A stretch of DNA of 64,000 nt from Clostridium sp031626875 (lineage in GTDB: Bacteria > Bacillota > Clostridia > Clostridiales > Clostridiaceae). The notes beneath the pieces were generated by a model that was not told the DNA's origin, did not search any database, and worked only from the letters and a program-made list of their open reading frames with translations. The translations under genes were made by a program, and so were the position numbers. Of this stretch, positions 17,313 through 26,169 are shown one piece after another; the first letter of the stretch is position 1; each line of letters starts with the position of its first letter. The stretch is taken from positions 28,609 to 92,608 of the forward strand of contig NZ_JANDMF010000018.1 in assembly GCF_031626875.1 (NCBI RefSeq), read 5' to 3'.

Positions 17313-18338
17313 ATGAAATTAAGAAAACGATTAGGTTTTATGATGATTTGTTCTTTAGTTATGTGTGGATCAGTAGGTAGCATAGCAAATGCTAAGACAT
17401 TGCTTAACAAAAAGATAGTTGTTTCAAAAGATGGAAAAGGGGATTATACTACAGTTCAAGAAGCTATTAATGCTGTGCCAGATAATAATGCTAGTTGGTA
17501 TACAATAAATATTAAAGATGGTGTTTATAAAGAAGTAATTACAGTTCCATCTAGCAAAAAATTTGTTCATTTGGTTGGAGAAAGTGCAGAAGGAACTGTG
17601 TTAACATATGATAACTGTAATAGTATTTCAGGATCGACAGAAGCATGTGCTAGTACATTTTTAGAAGGTGATGATTTTTATGCAGAAAATATAACTTTTG
17701 AAAATTCATTTGATTATAATAATTCAACATTACCTAATAAACAAGCAGTAGCATGTGAACCGATGGGGGATAGACAAGTGTTTCGTAACTGCCGTTTTAC
17801 AGGATATCAAGATACACTTTATGTTAGAAAAGGTAGACAATATTTTCAAGATTGTTATATAAGTGGACATACTGATTTTATATTTGGAGCATCAACAGCA
17901 GTATTTAAAAACTGTGAAGTATATTCAAAATATAAAGTAGGTGCAAGTGTAACAGCTCCAAGTACATTAACAGAAACTCAATATGGACTTGTATTTCTAG
18001 ATAGTAAATTCATAGGTGATTCAAGTCTTCCTACTAATTCAATATACTTAGGACGTCCATGGCATCCAAGTTATGTAAAAGAACCTGTATGGTCAAGTGC
18101 TACTTTTATACGTTGTAATTTAGGACAACATATTAATAGCAATGGTTGGACTAAAATGAAAAATGTAGAGCCAAGTACAGAAAGACTTAGAGAATATAAA
18201 AACTATGGACCAGGTGCAGTAATTAACGAATTTAGACCTCAACTTGCAAAATCAGATGCAAAAGAGTATAAGATTAAAAAATTATTAAAAGGAAATGATT
18301 CATGGAATCCTGAAAAAGTAATTTCTTCAGTAAGATGA
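17313..18338 (+). CDS. Secreted pectin methylesterase (CE8)
   Basis: 341 residues from the ATG at 17313, chosen because GTGAGGT precedes it and it begins a proper signal peptide (MKLRKRLGFMM...GSIANA, cleaved near residue 28). The mature protein is a right-handed beta-helix: KIVVSKDGKGDYTTVQEAI at the N-terminus, QAVACEPMGDRQVF and FTGYQDTLYV (catalytic Gln/Asp), GHTDFIFG (catalytic Asp), and YLGRPWHP (conserved Arg/Trp). Demethylates homogalacturonan and prepares it for pectate lyases. Monocistronic with a long operator-bearing leader (16802-17312). Fits with the other plant-polysaccharide genes in the window. Confidence 0.92.
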   Translation: MKLRKRLGFMMICSLVMCGSVGSIANAKTLLNKKIVVSKDGKGDYTTVQEAINAVPDNNASWYTINIKDGVYKEVITVPSSKKFVHLVGESAEGTVLTYDNCNSISGSTEACASTFLEGDDFYAENITFENSFDYNNSTLPNKQAVACEPMGDRQVFRNCRFTGYQDTLYVRKGRQYFQDCYISGHTDFIFGASTAVFKNCEVYSKYKVGASVTAPSTLTETQYGLVFLDSKFIGDSSLPTNSIYLGRPWHPSYVKEPVWSSATFIRCNLGQHINSNGWTKMKNVEPSTERLREYKNYGPGAVINEFRPQLAKSDAKEYKIKKLLKGNDSWNPEKVISSVR

Positions 18339-18347
18339 TATTTAAAG

Positions 18348-18388
18348 AGCTTAAAAGTGACTTAATATAGTTGTTTTTAAGCTTTTTT
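18348..18388 (+). terminator. Intrinsic terminator after pectinesterase
   Basis: AGCTTAAAA pairs with TTTTTAAGCT, followed by a T run. Confidence 0.8.
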
Positions 18389-18464
18389 ATTTATAAAAAA
18401 TAAGCTAATTCTAATAGATTGTATGTAAAAAAATCTAATAAATTTTAATATAAAAAAGAGTTTA

Positions 18465-18493
18465 TTGACTCACAAAAAATAGTTATCTATAAT
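18465..18493 (+). promoter_or_regulatory. Sigma-A promoter of the marR-exporter operon
   Basis: TTGACT (18465-18470), exactly 17 bases, TATAAT (18488-18493). This is the best consensus promoter in the window. Confidence 0.85.
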
Positions 18494-18514
18494 AATTACT
18501 ATAAGTAACTATTT
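18477..18514. promoter_or_regulatory. Likely MarR autoregulatory operator
   Basis: Nested inverted repeats cover the promoter: AAATAGTTA (18477-18485) with TAACTATTT (18506-18514), and TTACT-ATA-AGTAA (18496-18508). Their position over the -10 and transcription start suits repression by the MarR protein encoded directly downstream. Confidence 0.6.
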
Positions 18515-18529
18515 AAAGGAGGCAAAAAA

Positions 18530-18988
18530 ATGAATTATAATGATATAAATTTTGTTGGTAAAATAGTAAACTCTTTGCTTGCTGCAAAAAAAGCTATAGA
18601 ATTTATGCCAGAGCTGCCTAATCAAATGAAAACTAGTCACATTAGAGTACTTCATACCATTTACAAAAATCGTAATGAAAATCAATTTGTTCGAGTGAGT
18701 GATGTGAGTATAAGTATGGGGATTACAAAACCAAGTGTTACAAAGCTAATAAATGAATTAGTCAAATTAGGTGCAGTGAAAAAATCTGTATCTGATACTG
18801 ATAAAAGAGTTATATTAGTAGAACTTACTCTATTTGGAGAGGAATGTGTTCAAGAGTATGTTTTAAATTACCATACTAAGTTAGCAAAATATTTTTCAAA
18901 GCTTGATGAAAAGAAGTATATTTCTATGATCGAAACTATAGATTTCATCTATCAATCAATGGAAGAAGTATCAAAGGAGGAGTCATGA
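18530..18988 (+). CDS. MarR-family transcriptional regulator
   Basis: 152 residues with a winged helix-turn-helix: LPNQMKTSHIRVLHTIYKN, recognition region VSISMGITKPSVTKLINELVKLG, wing VSDTDKRVILVELT. RBS AAGGAGG. Overlaps the exporter gene by ATGA (18985-18988), so they are translationally coupled. Expected to repress its own operon and be released by a ligand exported by the next gene product (inference from the common MarR/MFS arrangement). Confidence 0.92.
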   Translation: MNYNDINFVGKIVNSLLAAKKAIEFMPELPNQMKTSHIRVLHTIYKNRNENQFVRVSDVSISMGITKPSVTKLINELVKLGAVKKSVSDTDKRVILVELTLFGEECVQEYVLNYHTKLAKYFSKLDEKKYISMIETIDFIYQSMEEVSKEES

Positions 18989-20412
18989 ATAGTACAATTC
19001 AAAATAATATGAAAAAATTACAAGATAAAGAAAGTCAGTTCAATTTAATTATTGCTATAGTGTCAATTGCTATACTCTCTTTCATGGGTATATTATCAGA
19101 AACAGGGTTAAATATTTGTTATGCTGTACTAATGAATGAATTTAATGTATCTGCTTCATTAATTCAATGGCTTACTACAGGATATTTGTTAACATTGGCA
19201 ATTTTGATTCCTATTTCACCTGTGTTACTGAAGAATTTTAGAACAAAAAGATTATTTCAAACAGCATGTACTATTTTTATAGTGGGAACACTTTTTTGCA
19301 CTTTCTCTTGGAATTTTAGTATATTGCTATTAGGAAGAATAATACAAGCTGTTGGAACAAGTATAGCACTTCCATTAATGACTAACATTATATTAGAACA
19401 AGCTCCTAGTGAACAACGTGGATATCTTATGGGAATTGTTGGTCTTGTAATTAGCTTTGCACCAGCTATGGGGCCAGTTTTTGGTGGGATAATTATTGAA
19501 CTGATAAATTGGCATTGGATTTTTATTATTATGATTCCATTTTTGGGTGGATCATTTATATTAGGTAGTAAGTATATTATTGATATTAATTTAAATGAAA
19601 AAATGACCTTGGATTTTTTTTCAATCTTTTTTTCAGCTATTGCTTTTGGAGGAATTGTTTATGGATTTAGTACATCTGGCGATACTGGTTGGTCTGATTT
19701 GAAGGTGATTTTTTCAATTGGTATTGGAATATTGAGTATGGTCGCTTTTGTATATAGACAGTTAAATTTAAAAAATCCGCTTATACATGTGTCTATATTT
19801 AAATATCCTATGTTTTCTGTAGGGGTTGCTATTGTTATGATAAGTATGATGACAGTCTTAGCAGCAGGATTTTTATTGCCTTTACTTCTTCAAAAGTCTT
19901 TAAAATTTTCAAGTCTAATTGCTGCATTGGCAATGTTACCTGGTGCTATTATGAATGGAATTATGTCACCTATTACTGGAAAGATTTTAGATAAGTATGG
20001 GCCTAAGATATTACTATCTACAGGTTTTTTGCTACTTACTAGTACACTCATTGTTTTCTCGTTTATTAATAATACATTTATTATTATAATAATTACTTAT
20101 ACAATTTTTATGTTTGCTGCATCAATGTTAGCAATGCCAGCACAGACAAATGGATTAAATCAATTACCACGTCAATATAATGCAGATGGTTCTGCAATTA
20201 TGAATACTTTACAACAAGTATCGGGAGCTATTGGAACTGCTCTTGCTTCCAGTATTTTAACTAATAGGAGTGAAGTATATTTGCATCAATTTTCAAATGT
20301 GACTCCAGATATTATAGCTCAATCTGTTGCAGTTGGAACTCATAAAACCTTTATATTTTTTCTAATAATATCTTTTATAGGTTTTGTTATGGCACTATTT
20401 ACTAAAAGGTAG
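18985..20412 (+). CDS. DHA2-family MFS multidrug exporter (EmrB/QacA type)
   Basis: 475 residues, about fourteen membrane segments. Motif C-like GLVISFAPAMGPVFGGIIIE (the antiporter motif of exporters) and NWHWIFIIMIPF, both hallmarks of EmrB/QacA drug:H+ antiporters. Motif A region appears as LLKNFRTKRLFQTACTIF. Paired with the MarR regulator in a two-gene operon. Likely exports a toxic hydrophobic compound; the substrate is not predictable. Confidence 0.9.
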   Translation: MNSTIQNNMKKLQDKESQFNLIIAIVSIAILSFMGILSETGLNICYAVLMNEFNVSASLIQWLTTGYLLTLAILIPISPVLLKNFRTKRLFQTACTIFIVGTLFCTFSWNFSILLLGRIIQAVGTSIALPLMTNIILEQAPSEQRGYLMGIVGLVISFAPAMGPVFGGIIIELINWHWIFIIMIPFLGGSFILGSKYIIDINLNEKMTLDFFSIFFSAIAFGGIVYGFSTSGDTGWSDLKVIFSIGIGILSMVAFVYRQLNLKNPLIHVSIFKYPMFSVGVAIVMISMMTVLAAGFLLPLLLQKSLKFSSLIAALAMLPGAIMNGIMSPITGKILDKYGPKILLSTGFLLLTSTLIVFSFINNTFIIIIITYTIFMFAASMLAMPAQTNGLNQLPRQYNADGSAIMNTLQQVSGAIGTALASSILTNRSEVYLHQFSNVTPDIIAQSVAVGTHKTFIFFLIISFIGFVMALFTKR

Positions 20413-20513
20413 ATGGTGTTATGCTAAACTCAATTCTTTTTGAATCTAGTCTAGAAAAGTTTAAAGCATCAATATGTTAAAATTCATTGAACTTAAAGAA
20501 TTACTTAGTTATA

Positions 20514-20552
20514 AGAGGAAGCTAAATAGAATAATTATTTGGCTTCTATTTT
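20514..20552. terminator. Bidirectional terminator
   Basis: AGAGGAAGCTAAATA pairs with TATTTGGCTTCT between the convergent exporter and lysR genes, followed by ATTTTATT. Confidence 0.7.
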
Positions 20553-20578
20553 ATTACACAATATGTAGACATTCAATT

Positions 20579-21482
20579 TTAGTAATTAGATTGAAAAATG
20601 GATTTGTTAATTTGGGAAGCCAACTTTGAAAAAGAAGGTACAAGCAAATTTGTATTATTTTTATTCCATACTATGTAGCTATTATGTGATGTGTTAAGCT
20701 TGATACTTCGAATAGTGGAGTTATTGTATAATCGAAAAAGTGAATCTGCAATTGTAATACCTAGTCCTAATTCAACAGAAAGCATTTGAGATTCTACATT
20801 AGGAACATATTTTATTTTTTTTGGTGATAAATTATTTTCTTTACACCATAAGAAAAAAATATCTTTAGCTTTTGGGAAAACATCAGAAGATAAAACAATA
20901 AAAGTTTCATCATTTAAATCTTTAAAATCAAAGGATTCTTTAGAAAAAATAGGATTATTTGAATTCACATAAAGTAAATGTTTTGTATTAAGAAAAATAC
21001 TTGAGCAAAGATTAGTACTCTTTTCTAAAAAAGAATCAAGTGTAATAATAGCATCTAACTCATCATTGTATATTGCTTTTATCAAATTTGATGGAGTATG
21101 GCGTTCTATATAATATTCAACATTAGGAAATTGTTTATTGAAAGACATAAATATTTTATTTAATACATTACTAAGGTCCATTCCTTCTACACATCCTAAA
21201 CGGAGTTTCTTACACCTATTATCATAAATATTTTGTGATTTTTTTATAGCTTCCTTATATAAATTATTAAATTCATTGAAAGTTTTATAAAAAATTATTC
21301 CAGCAGGGGTAAGCACTACATTACGATTTGAGCGAAAAAAAAAGGGTGAATCCAATTTCTTTTTCCAATGATGCAATTTGCTTGCTAATAGCTGGCTGGG
21401 AAACAAAAAGTGCATTTGCAGTGGCTGTAAAACTTTTATAATTCGCAAGTGTTAAAAAATATTCGATTTGAAGAGTATTCAT
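20579..21482 (-). pseudogene. LysR-family regulator with homopolymer frameshift
   Basis: The ATG at 21482 follows AGGAGGATTAATT. The first 48 residues are a LysR helix-turn-helix (MNTLQIEYFLTLANYKSFTA, QPAISKQIASLEKEIGFTLF). The reading frame then fails at a run of nine A on the plus strand (21335-21343). The remaining 250 residues (FRSNRNVVLTPAGIIFY through a complete ligand-binding domain) continue in another frame. With eight bases the protein would be an intact 300-residue LysR. It is either a real inactivating or phase-variable slip, or a sequencing error. Transcribed divergently from the MFS/OYE/SDR operon, which it would be expected to control. Confidence 0.85.
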
Positions 21483-21826
21483 AATTAATCCTCCTAAGTG
21501 ATTTAATTGCTGTATCAATAGCTTATTTTGATATCTTTTGTGGAAAGATTTGATTTTATGGAAAATATAATCTTATTATGTAAATATTATAACATTATGA
21601 AATATAGGTGTAAATGAATTGCATTATAAAATAACAAGAGGAGATATAACCATATAGTTATAGAATGATGATAAATGGATATTTTACGTCAGAAAATTAG
21701 TGTGATACGATAAATTTACATAATATTAACATATAAGTATATAAATGAATTTCAAAAAGTTATTTAAGGAAACTGCTAGAAGCGTTATACAAGAAAGGAT
21801 AGTAAATATATGAAGGAGATGAATTT
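21483..21826. other. Divergent intergenic region, lysR / MFS operon
   Basis: 344 bp with no gene. It must contain both promoters and, by LysR convention, a T-N11-A type binding site near the lysR promoter. I cannot pick one box with confidence in this AT-rich sequence. Confidence 0.5.
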
Positions 21827-23125
21827 ATGAGTGAAAAAAAATTAACGCCAGAATCAGCTAAATGTTTTGAATACTCCCAATATAGATGGTTTATGCTAGC
21901 AGCTGCAGTTTTGGCTATGTTCTGTGCACAAATTGCAACTATGTCATTTGCACCAGTTATGGGAACAATTGCAGAAGATTTAGGAATTAGTTTAGGAACT
22001 GCTTCATTTGGATTTATGGGAATGAATTTATTTTCAACAGCAATAGGTGTCATGGTAGCAGGTTTACTAGCAGATAAGATAGGGATAAACACTGTAATAT
22101 TAGGTGGATTAGTATTAATTTTACTAGCAAACTCGGCTTTTTCTATATTTGGATACAGTTATACTGCAGTTGTAATTATAAGAATGATTGAAGCAGTTGG
22201 AGTTGCACCAGCACTAATTGCTATTCAACCTATAGTTGCATACTGGTTTCCAGATAAGGAACATGGCTTAGCTTTTGGACTTAATGCATTCTGCATATTA
22301 GGACCAGTACTTTCAGGAGTAATTGGATCAAAACTTATATTAAGTGCTAGCAATTGGCAGAATGGTATGCTTTATTATTCGTTAGTTTTTTTTATAATTA
22401 CTATTTTAGTAACCATTATTATCCTAGGAGCAGGAAAACATCTTCCTCCAACAATGGAAAGTAAAAAAAATATCAAAAAGGAAGTGAAATTTGATTTTAG
22501 AAAAGTATTCAGATATCCAGCATTTTGGATAGGGCTTTTTATTATGATATTAGCTAATTGGACAACCCAAACATTTAATGATTTTAGTCCAACCTATTTG
22601 GCTGTAGATGCACCAGTGGGAGTTGGATATGGAGCAGAAACAGCAGGGTCATTATCAGCATTAACTTGGGTAGGAATGATGTTTGGCATGTTTTTTTCAG
22701 GATTTTTGATAGATAAAGCTTTTAAGGGGAAGGCCATGCCAATAATATTAATTGGCTTTATTTCAAACATCATTTTAATAAATGGAATATTATCATCATC
22801 AGTTTATAGTTCAAAAAGTATTCTTACAATATGGTTAATGGTTGCTGGTGTTTTTAGTCCTTTTGTATCAGTTGGAAATCAATGCTTTTCTGTAAAAGTA
22901 TTCACTCCTAATGTAATGGGAAAAGTATCAGCAATTTGGACATGTGCAGGTAATTTTGCAGGTTCAGCAGGAGTGATGGTAGGATCCTTTGCTCTTCATG
23001 TTACTGGAAATTATAAACTGTCATTTGCATTAATAACTACAATATGTGCTCTTGGAGTAATAATAGCTTTATTTTCAAGGCAAAGACAAGAAAGAATCAA
23101 TATAGAATCAAGTATAACTTTTTAG
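21827..23125 (+). CDS. MFS transporter of the OYE/SDR cluster
   Basis: 432 residues, about twelve membrane segments. Motif A-like GLLADKIGINTVILGGL after TM2, a repeat in the second half (SGFLIDKAFKGKAMP), and a central charged loop (KHLPPTMESKKNIKKEVKFD). RBS AAGGAGATG. First gene of a probable operon with the flavoenzyme and dehydrogenase that follow (61- and 32-bp gaps), so it most likely imports or exports their substrate. The family assignment below MFS is uncertain. Confidence 0.88.
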   Translation: MSEKKLTPESAKCFEYSQYRWFMLAAAVLAMFCAQIATMSFAPVMGTIAEDLGISLGTASFGFMGMNLFSTAIGVMVAGLLADKIGINTVILGGLVLILLANSAFSIFGYSYTAVVIIRMIEAVGVAPALIAIQPIVAYWFPDKEHGLAFGLNAFCILGPVLSGVIGSKLILSASNWQNGMLYYSLVFFIITILVTIIILGAGKHLPPTMESKKNIKKEVKFDFRKVFRYPAFWIGLFIMILANWTTQTFNDFSPTYLAVDAPVGVGYGAETAGSLSALTWVGMMFGMFFSGFLIDKAFKGKAMPIILIGFISNIILINGILSSSVYSSKSILTIWLMVAGVFSPFVSVGNQCFSVKVFTPNVMGKVSAIWTCAGNFAGSAGVMVGSFALHVTGNYKLSFALITTICALGVIIALFSRQRQERINIESSITF

Positions 23126-23186
23126 ATACATAAAAATAGTTTTTGAATAAGTTAATTAAATAATTAGAGCGTAGGGAGGAAATTAA

Positions 23187-25199
23187 ATGAGTAAAAAATA
23201 TAAAAATCTTATGTCACCATTAAAAATTAGAAATTTTGTATTAAAAAATAGAATGGAAGCTTCAAATTCATTACCACATTTTTTACAGGGGCCAGAAACA
23301 TACCCAGCTGATTCAGTTATAGCACATTATGAAAACAAAGCGAAAGGAGCAGCTATTACCACATGTATGGGAATCAATAATTTTACTATTGGAAAGCAGT
23401 TTCCTATGGATATGGATTTTGGACATTTTCCAGATTATGATTTGTATGATTGTAACTCACAGAATTATTTGATGCAATTAGCAGATTCCATACATTATTA
23501 TGATTCTATTGCATGTATGGCTATATTTGTTGGCCCACCATCTTTTTATCCACTTATAAAGAAGAAAAAGGTAGATGAAAATGTAGAATATGATTATGGG
23601 AATGGGAAGGTTTCAGCACCACCAATGGAAGAGTTTGAAATTGAAAAAATTTTTGCGCATGGTGAGCCTGTAGAGTATGACGAGAAAACATTGGATAAAA
23701 TTTGTGATTCTTATGCAGAGCAAGCGTGGATTCTTCAAATGCTTGGTTATGAGATGGTTAGTATTCATTATTGTTATGGTGGAAATCTTCCATCCAGATT
23801 TATGTCACCACATACAAACAAAAGAACTGATAAATTTGGTGGTAGTTTAGAAAATAGAATGAGGTTTCCTCTTATGGTATTAGAACGTGTACGTAATAAA
23901 GTTGGAAATAACTTCTTAATTGAAATTGAATGGTCAGCAGAAGATTTACCAGGAGGATATACATTAGATGATACAGTTACTTTTTTAAATAAAGCAAAAG
24001 AATACATAGATATTGTACAACTTCGTGCAAGTTCTGTTGATCCTGCACATCCAACTGGATTTAACTTGGAAGAAACACCATTTTTACATTATTCAGAATA
24101 TGTAAAGAAAAGGGTAGAAGGTTTAGTGGTTGGAACTATTGGAGGATACCATTATGTAGATACATGTGAAAAAGTTATAGCAGAGGGTAAAGCAGATTTA
24201 ATTAGTATGGCAAGAGCTTGGATTTCTAATCCTAATTATTTTGAACTTGTAAAAGAAGGGCGTGGAGATGATGTAGTGCCATGTTTACGTTGTAATAAAT
24301 GTCATGGTCGTGGAGAGAAAGACCCATTTGTTTCAGTTTGTTCTGTAAATCCTATTATTGGATTAGAACATAAAATTCAACGTATGATTGAGCCTGTTAA
24401 GAGGAAAAAGAAAGTAGCTATTATAGGTGGTGGACCAGGAGGTATGAGGTGTGCATTATATCTAAAAGAAAGAGGTCATGAGGTAGTAATATATGAAGCT
24501 GGAGATAAACTTGGAGGAGCAATTAAACATTCAGATTATGTATCATTTAAATGGCCTTTACGTCATTTTAAAGATTTTTTGATAAGTCAAGTTGAAAAAA
24601 ATGAAATTGCAGTAAAAATTAACACTAAGGCAACACCAGAGATGATAGAAAGAGAAAATTATGATGTTATTATTACTGCACTTGGGGCAGTTTCAGTAAA
24701 ACCATCAATTCCTGGCATTGATAGAGATAATGTGTTCTTTCCAGAGAAAGCTTTTATGGATTCAGATATATTAGGAAAAAATGTAGTTGTTATTGGTGGC
24801 GGTGAAGTTGGAGTGGAATCAGCAATGCATCTTTGTGAGAAAGGACATAATGTTACTGTGTTGGAAATGAGAGATAGATTAGCAGCAGATTCAACTAAAA
24901 TTCATTATAGTGAAATGTTTAAGGCTGCATGGGAAGCACTTCCAAACTTTAAATCTGTTGTGAATGCAACTGTAACTGAAGTTAAAGATGGGGAAGTTGT
25001 ATATAAAGATGAAAATGGAATAGAATTTTCTATTCTGTGTGATAGTGTAGTTGTATCAGCAGGGATGAAATCACTTACAGATGAAGCATTAAAATTTGCA
25101 GGTATTTCTGATGAATTTTACATGATTGGAGATTGCAAAAAACCTGCAACAATACAACAAGCTATGAGAAGTGCATTTTCAACTGCAATGAGAATCTAG
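23187..25199 (+). CDS. NADH:flavin oxidoreductase, Old Yellow Enzyme with Fe-S and FAD domains
   Basis: 670 residues, three domains as in 2,4-dienoyl-CoA reductase, trimethylamine dehydrogenase and the bile-acid enzymes BaiCD/BaiH. 1-370: TIM barrel binding FMN, with SPHTNKRTDKFGGSLENRMRF and the phosphate-binding GTIGG. 371-400: 4Fe-4S site CLRCNKCHGRG...SVCSVNP. 405-670: FAD site AIIGGGPGGMRCALYL and NAD(P) site VVIGGGEVGVESAMHL. Expected reaction: NAD(P)H-dependent reduction of an activated C=C bond. The region where many family members have a HGxxGYL-type sequence reads HYCYGGNLPS, so substrate specificity probably differs from well-known members. Between an MFS and an SDR gene. Confidence 0.92.
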   Translation: MSKKYKNLMSPLKIRNFVLKNRMEASNSLPHFLQGPETYPADSVIAHYENKAKGAAITTCMGINNFTIGKQFPMDMDFGHFPDYDLYDCNSQNYLMQLADSIHYYDSIACMAIFVGPPSFYPLIKKKKVDENVEYDYGNGKVSAPPMEEFEIEKIFAHGEPVEYDEKTLDKICDSYAEQAWILQMLGYEMVSIHYCYGGNLPSRFMSPHTNKRTDKFGGSLENRMRFPLMVLERVRNKVGNNFLIEIEWSAEDLPGGYTLDDTVTFLNKAKEYIDIVQLRASSVDPAHPTGFNLEETPFLHYSEYVKKRVEGLVVGTIGGYHYVDTCEKVIAEGKADLISMARAWISNPNYFELVKEGRGDDVVPCLRCNKCHGRGEKDPFVSVCSVNPIIGLEHKIQRMIEPVKRKKKVAIIGGGPGGMRCALYLKERGHEVVIYEAGDKLGGAIKHSDYVSFKWPLRHFKDFLISQVEKNEIAVKINTKATPEMIERENYDVIITALGAVSVKPSIPGIDRDNVFFPEKAFMDSDILGKNVVVIGGGEVGVESAMHLCEKGHNVTVLEMRDRLAADSTKIHYSEMFKAAWEALPNFKSVVNATVTEVKDGEVVYKDENGIEFSILCDSVVVSAGMKSLTDEALKFAGISDEFYMIGDCKKPATIQQAMRSAFSTAMRI

Positions 25200-25231
25200 A
25201 TTAAAAATAAAATAGGTATGGAGGAGTATTG

Positions 25232-25996
25232 ATGGATATTAGATTTGATGGGAAAACAGTAGTAATAACAGGTGGAGCAAGAGGAATAGGGTATTCCTGT
25301 GCTGAAAAAATGATTGAAAGTGGTGCTAAAGTAGCAATAGTAGATATTGTTCAAGAAAATATAGATATAGCTATAAGAAAATTAGAATCAAAAGGAGTCA
25401 TAAAAGGGTACAAGCTAGATATATCAAAAGCATCAAATATTCCTTCCTTAGTCACAAAGATTAGAGAAGAATTAGGAGAAATAGATATTTTAGTACAAGC
25501 GGCTGGAATATTAAGTTCTAATCTTGGAACAAAAGTTACTGAAAAAGAATGGGATGATGCATTGAACATAAATGCAAAAGGAAGTTTTTTTATGATGCAA
25601 GCAGTTGTAAACCAATCTATGATTCCACAAAGTTCAGGTTCAATTATTAATTTTGCATCAATAGCTGGATTAAGGGGAATGCAAGAACCTTTATGCTCTG
25701 CTCATTATAGTGCAAGTAAAGGAGCAGTGGTACAAATAACTAAACAAGCTGCGGTAGAATGGGGGAAGCATCAAATTCGTGTAAATGCAGTAGCTCCAGG
25801 TGGTGTTAAAACTGAAGAAATGAAAAATGCAATATCAAAAGATATGAGTAGCCTTACAGATAATATTCCGTTAAAAAAATTATCAGAACCTAGTGACATT
25901 GCGTGTGGCGTATGTTTCCTTGCAAGTGATGCTGCTGCAATGATAACAGGGCACATACTTGTTATTGATGGAGGAGGCTATGCTTTAGGATTTTAG
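25232..25996 (+). CDS. Short-chain dehydrogenase/reductase (SDR)
   Basis: 254 residues from the ATG at 25232, five bases after GGAGGAG. Classical SDR: cofactor motif TGGARGIGY, an Asp after strand 2 (IVDIV) suggesting NAD(H) preference, AAGI in place of NNAG, the catalytic Ser in NFASIAG, YSASK with Tyr and Lys, and the C-terminal IDGGGYALGF. Expected to interconvert a ketone and secondary alcohol. Combined with the enoate-reductase-type flavoenzyme upstream, this suggests stepwise reduction of an enone-containing small molecule (steroid-, phenolic- or cyclohexene-like). The actual substrate is unknown. Confidence 0.92.
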   Translation: MDIRFDGKTVVITGGARGIGYSCAEKMIESGAKVAIVDIVQENIDIAIRKLESKGVIKGYKLDISKASNIPSLVTKIREELGEIDILVQAAGILSSNLGTKVTEKEWDDALNINAKGSFFMMQAVVNQSMIPQSSGSIINFASIAGLRGMQEPLCSAHYSASKGAVVQITKQAAVEWGKHQIRVNAVAPGGVKTEEMKNAISKDMSSLTDNIPLKKLSEPSDIACGVCFLASDAAAMITGHILVIDGGGYALGF

Positions 25997-26010
25997 TCTA
26001 TTACATTAAT

Positions 26011-26131
26011 GGACAATCAAAAAAATAACAAGTCAATCCGCCAGACTATTTTCCATCATCCTGTGTCAGCAGATTGCCTGATGAAAAATATTCATGGCAA
26101 ATTTGGACTTGTTATTTATTTTCATGTCCCT
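26011..26131 (-). repeat. Dispersed repeat element, shortened copy (121 bp)
   Basis: Reverse-complement counterpart of 14656-14813. It lacks exactly 37 nt lying between two GGCAA direct repeats of the long copy, a typical slippage or recombination deletion that removes one hairpin. The closing stem is kept by compensatory change: AATAACAAGTC with GACTTGTTATT here versus AATAATAGGTC with GACCTGTTATT there. Located between the SDR stop and the first beta-helix gene, so it separates their transcripts or sits in their mRNA. Confidence 0.75.
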
Positions 26132-26169
26132 AAATTAATATAATAAAAAAATAATGAGGAGGAAAAGTA

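Noticed and set aside
23187..25199. Bilirubin reductase (BilR)
   Set aside because: The relevant barrel segment reads HYCYGGNLPS; I do not see the HGDR-type motif associated with that enzyme.
23187..25996. bai-type bile-acid operon
   Set aside because: The ene-reductase and SDR resemble BaiCD/BaiH and BaiA in type, but no CoA ligase, CoA transferase or 7-alpha-dehydratase gene is present, so the bile-acid label is not supported.
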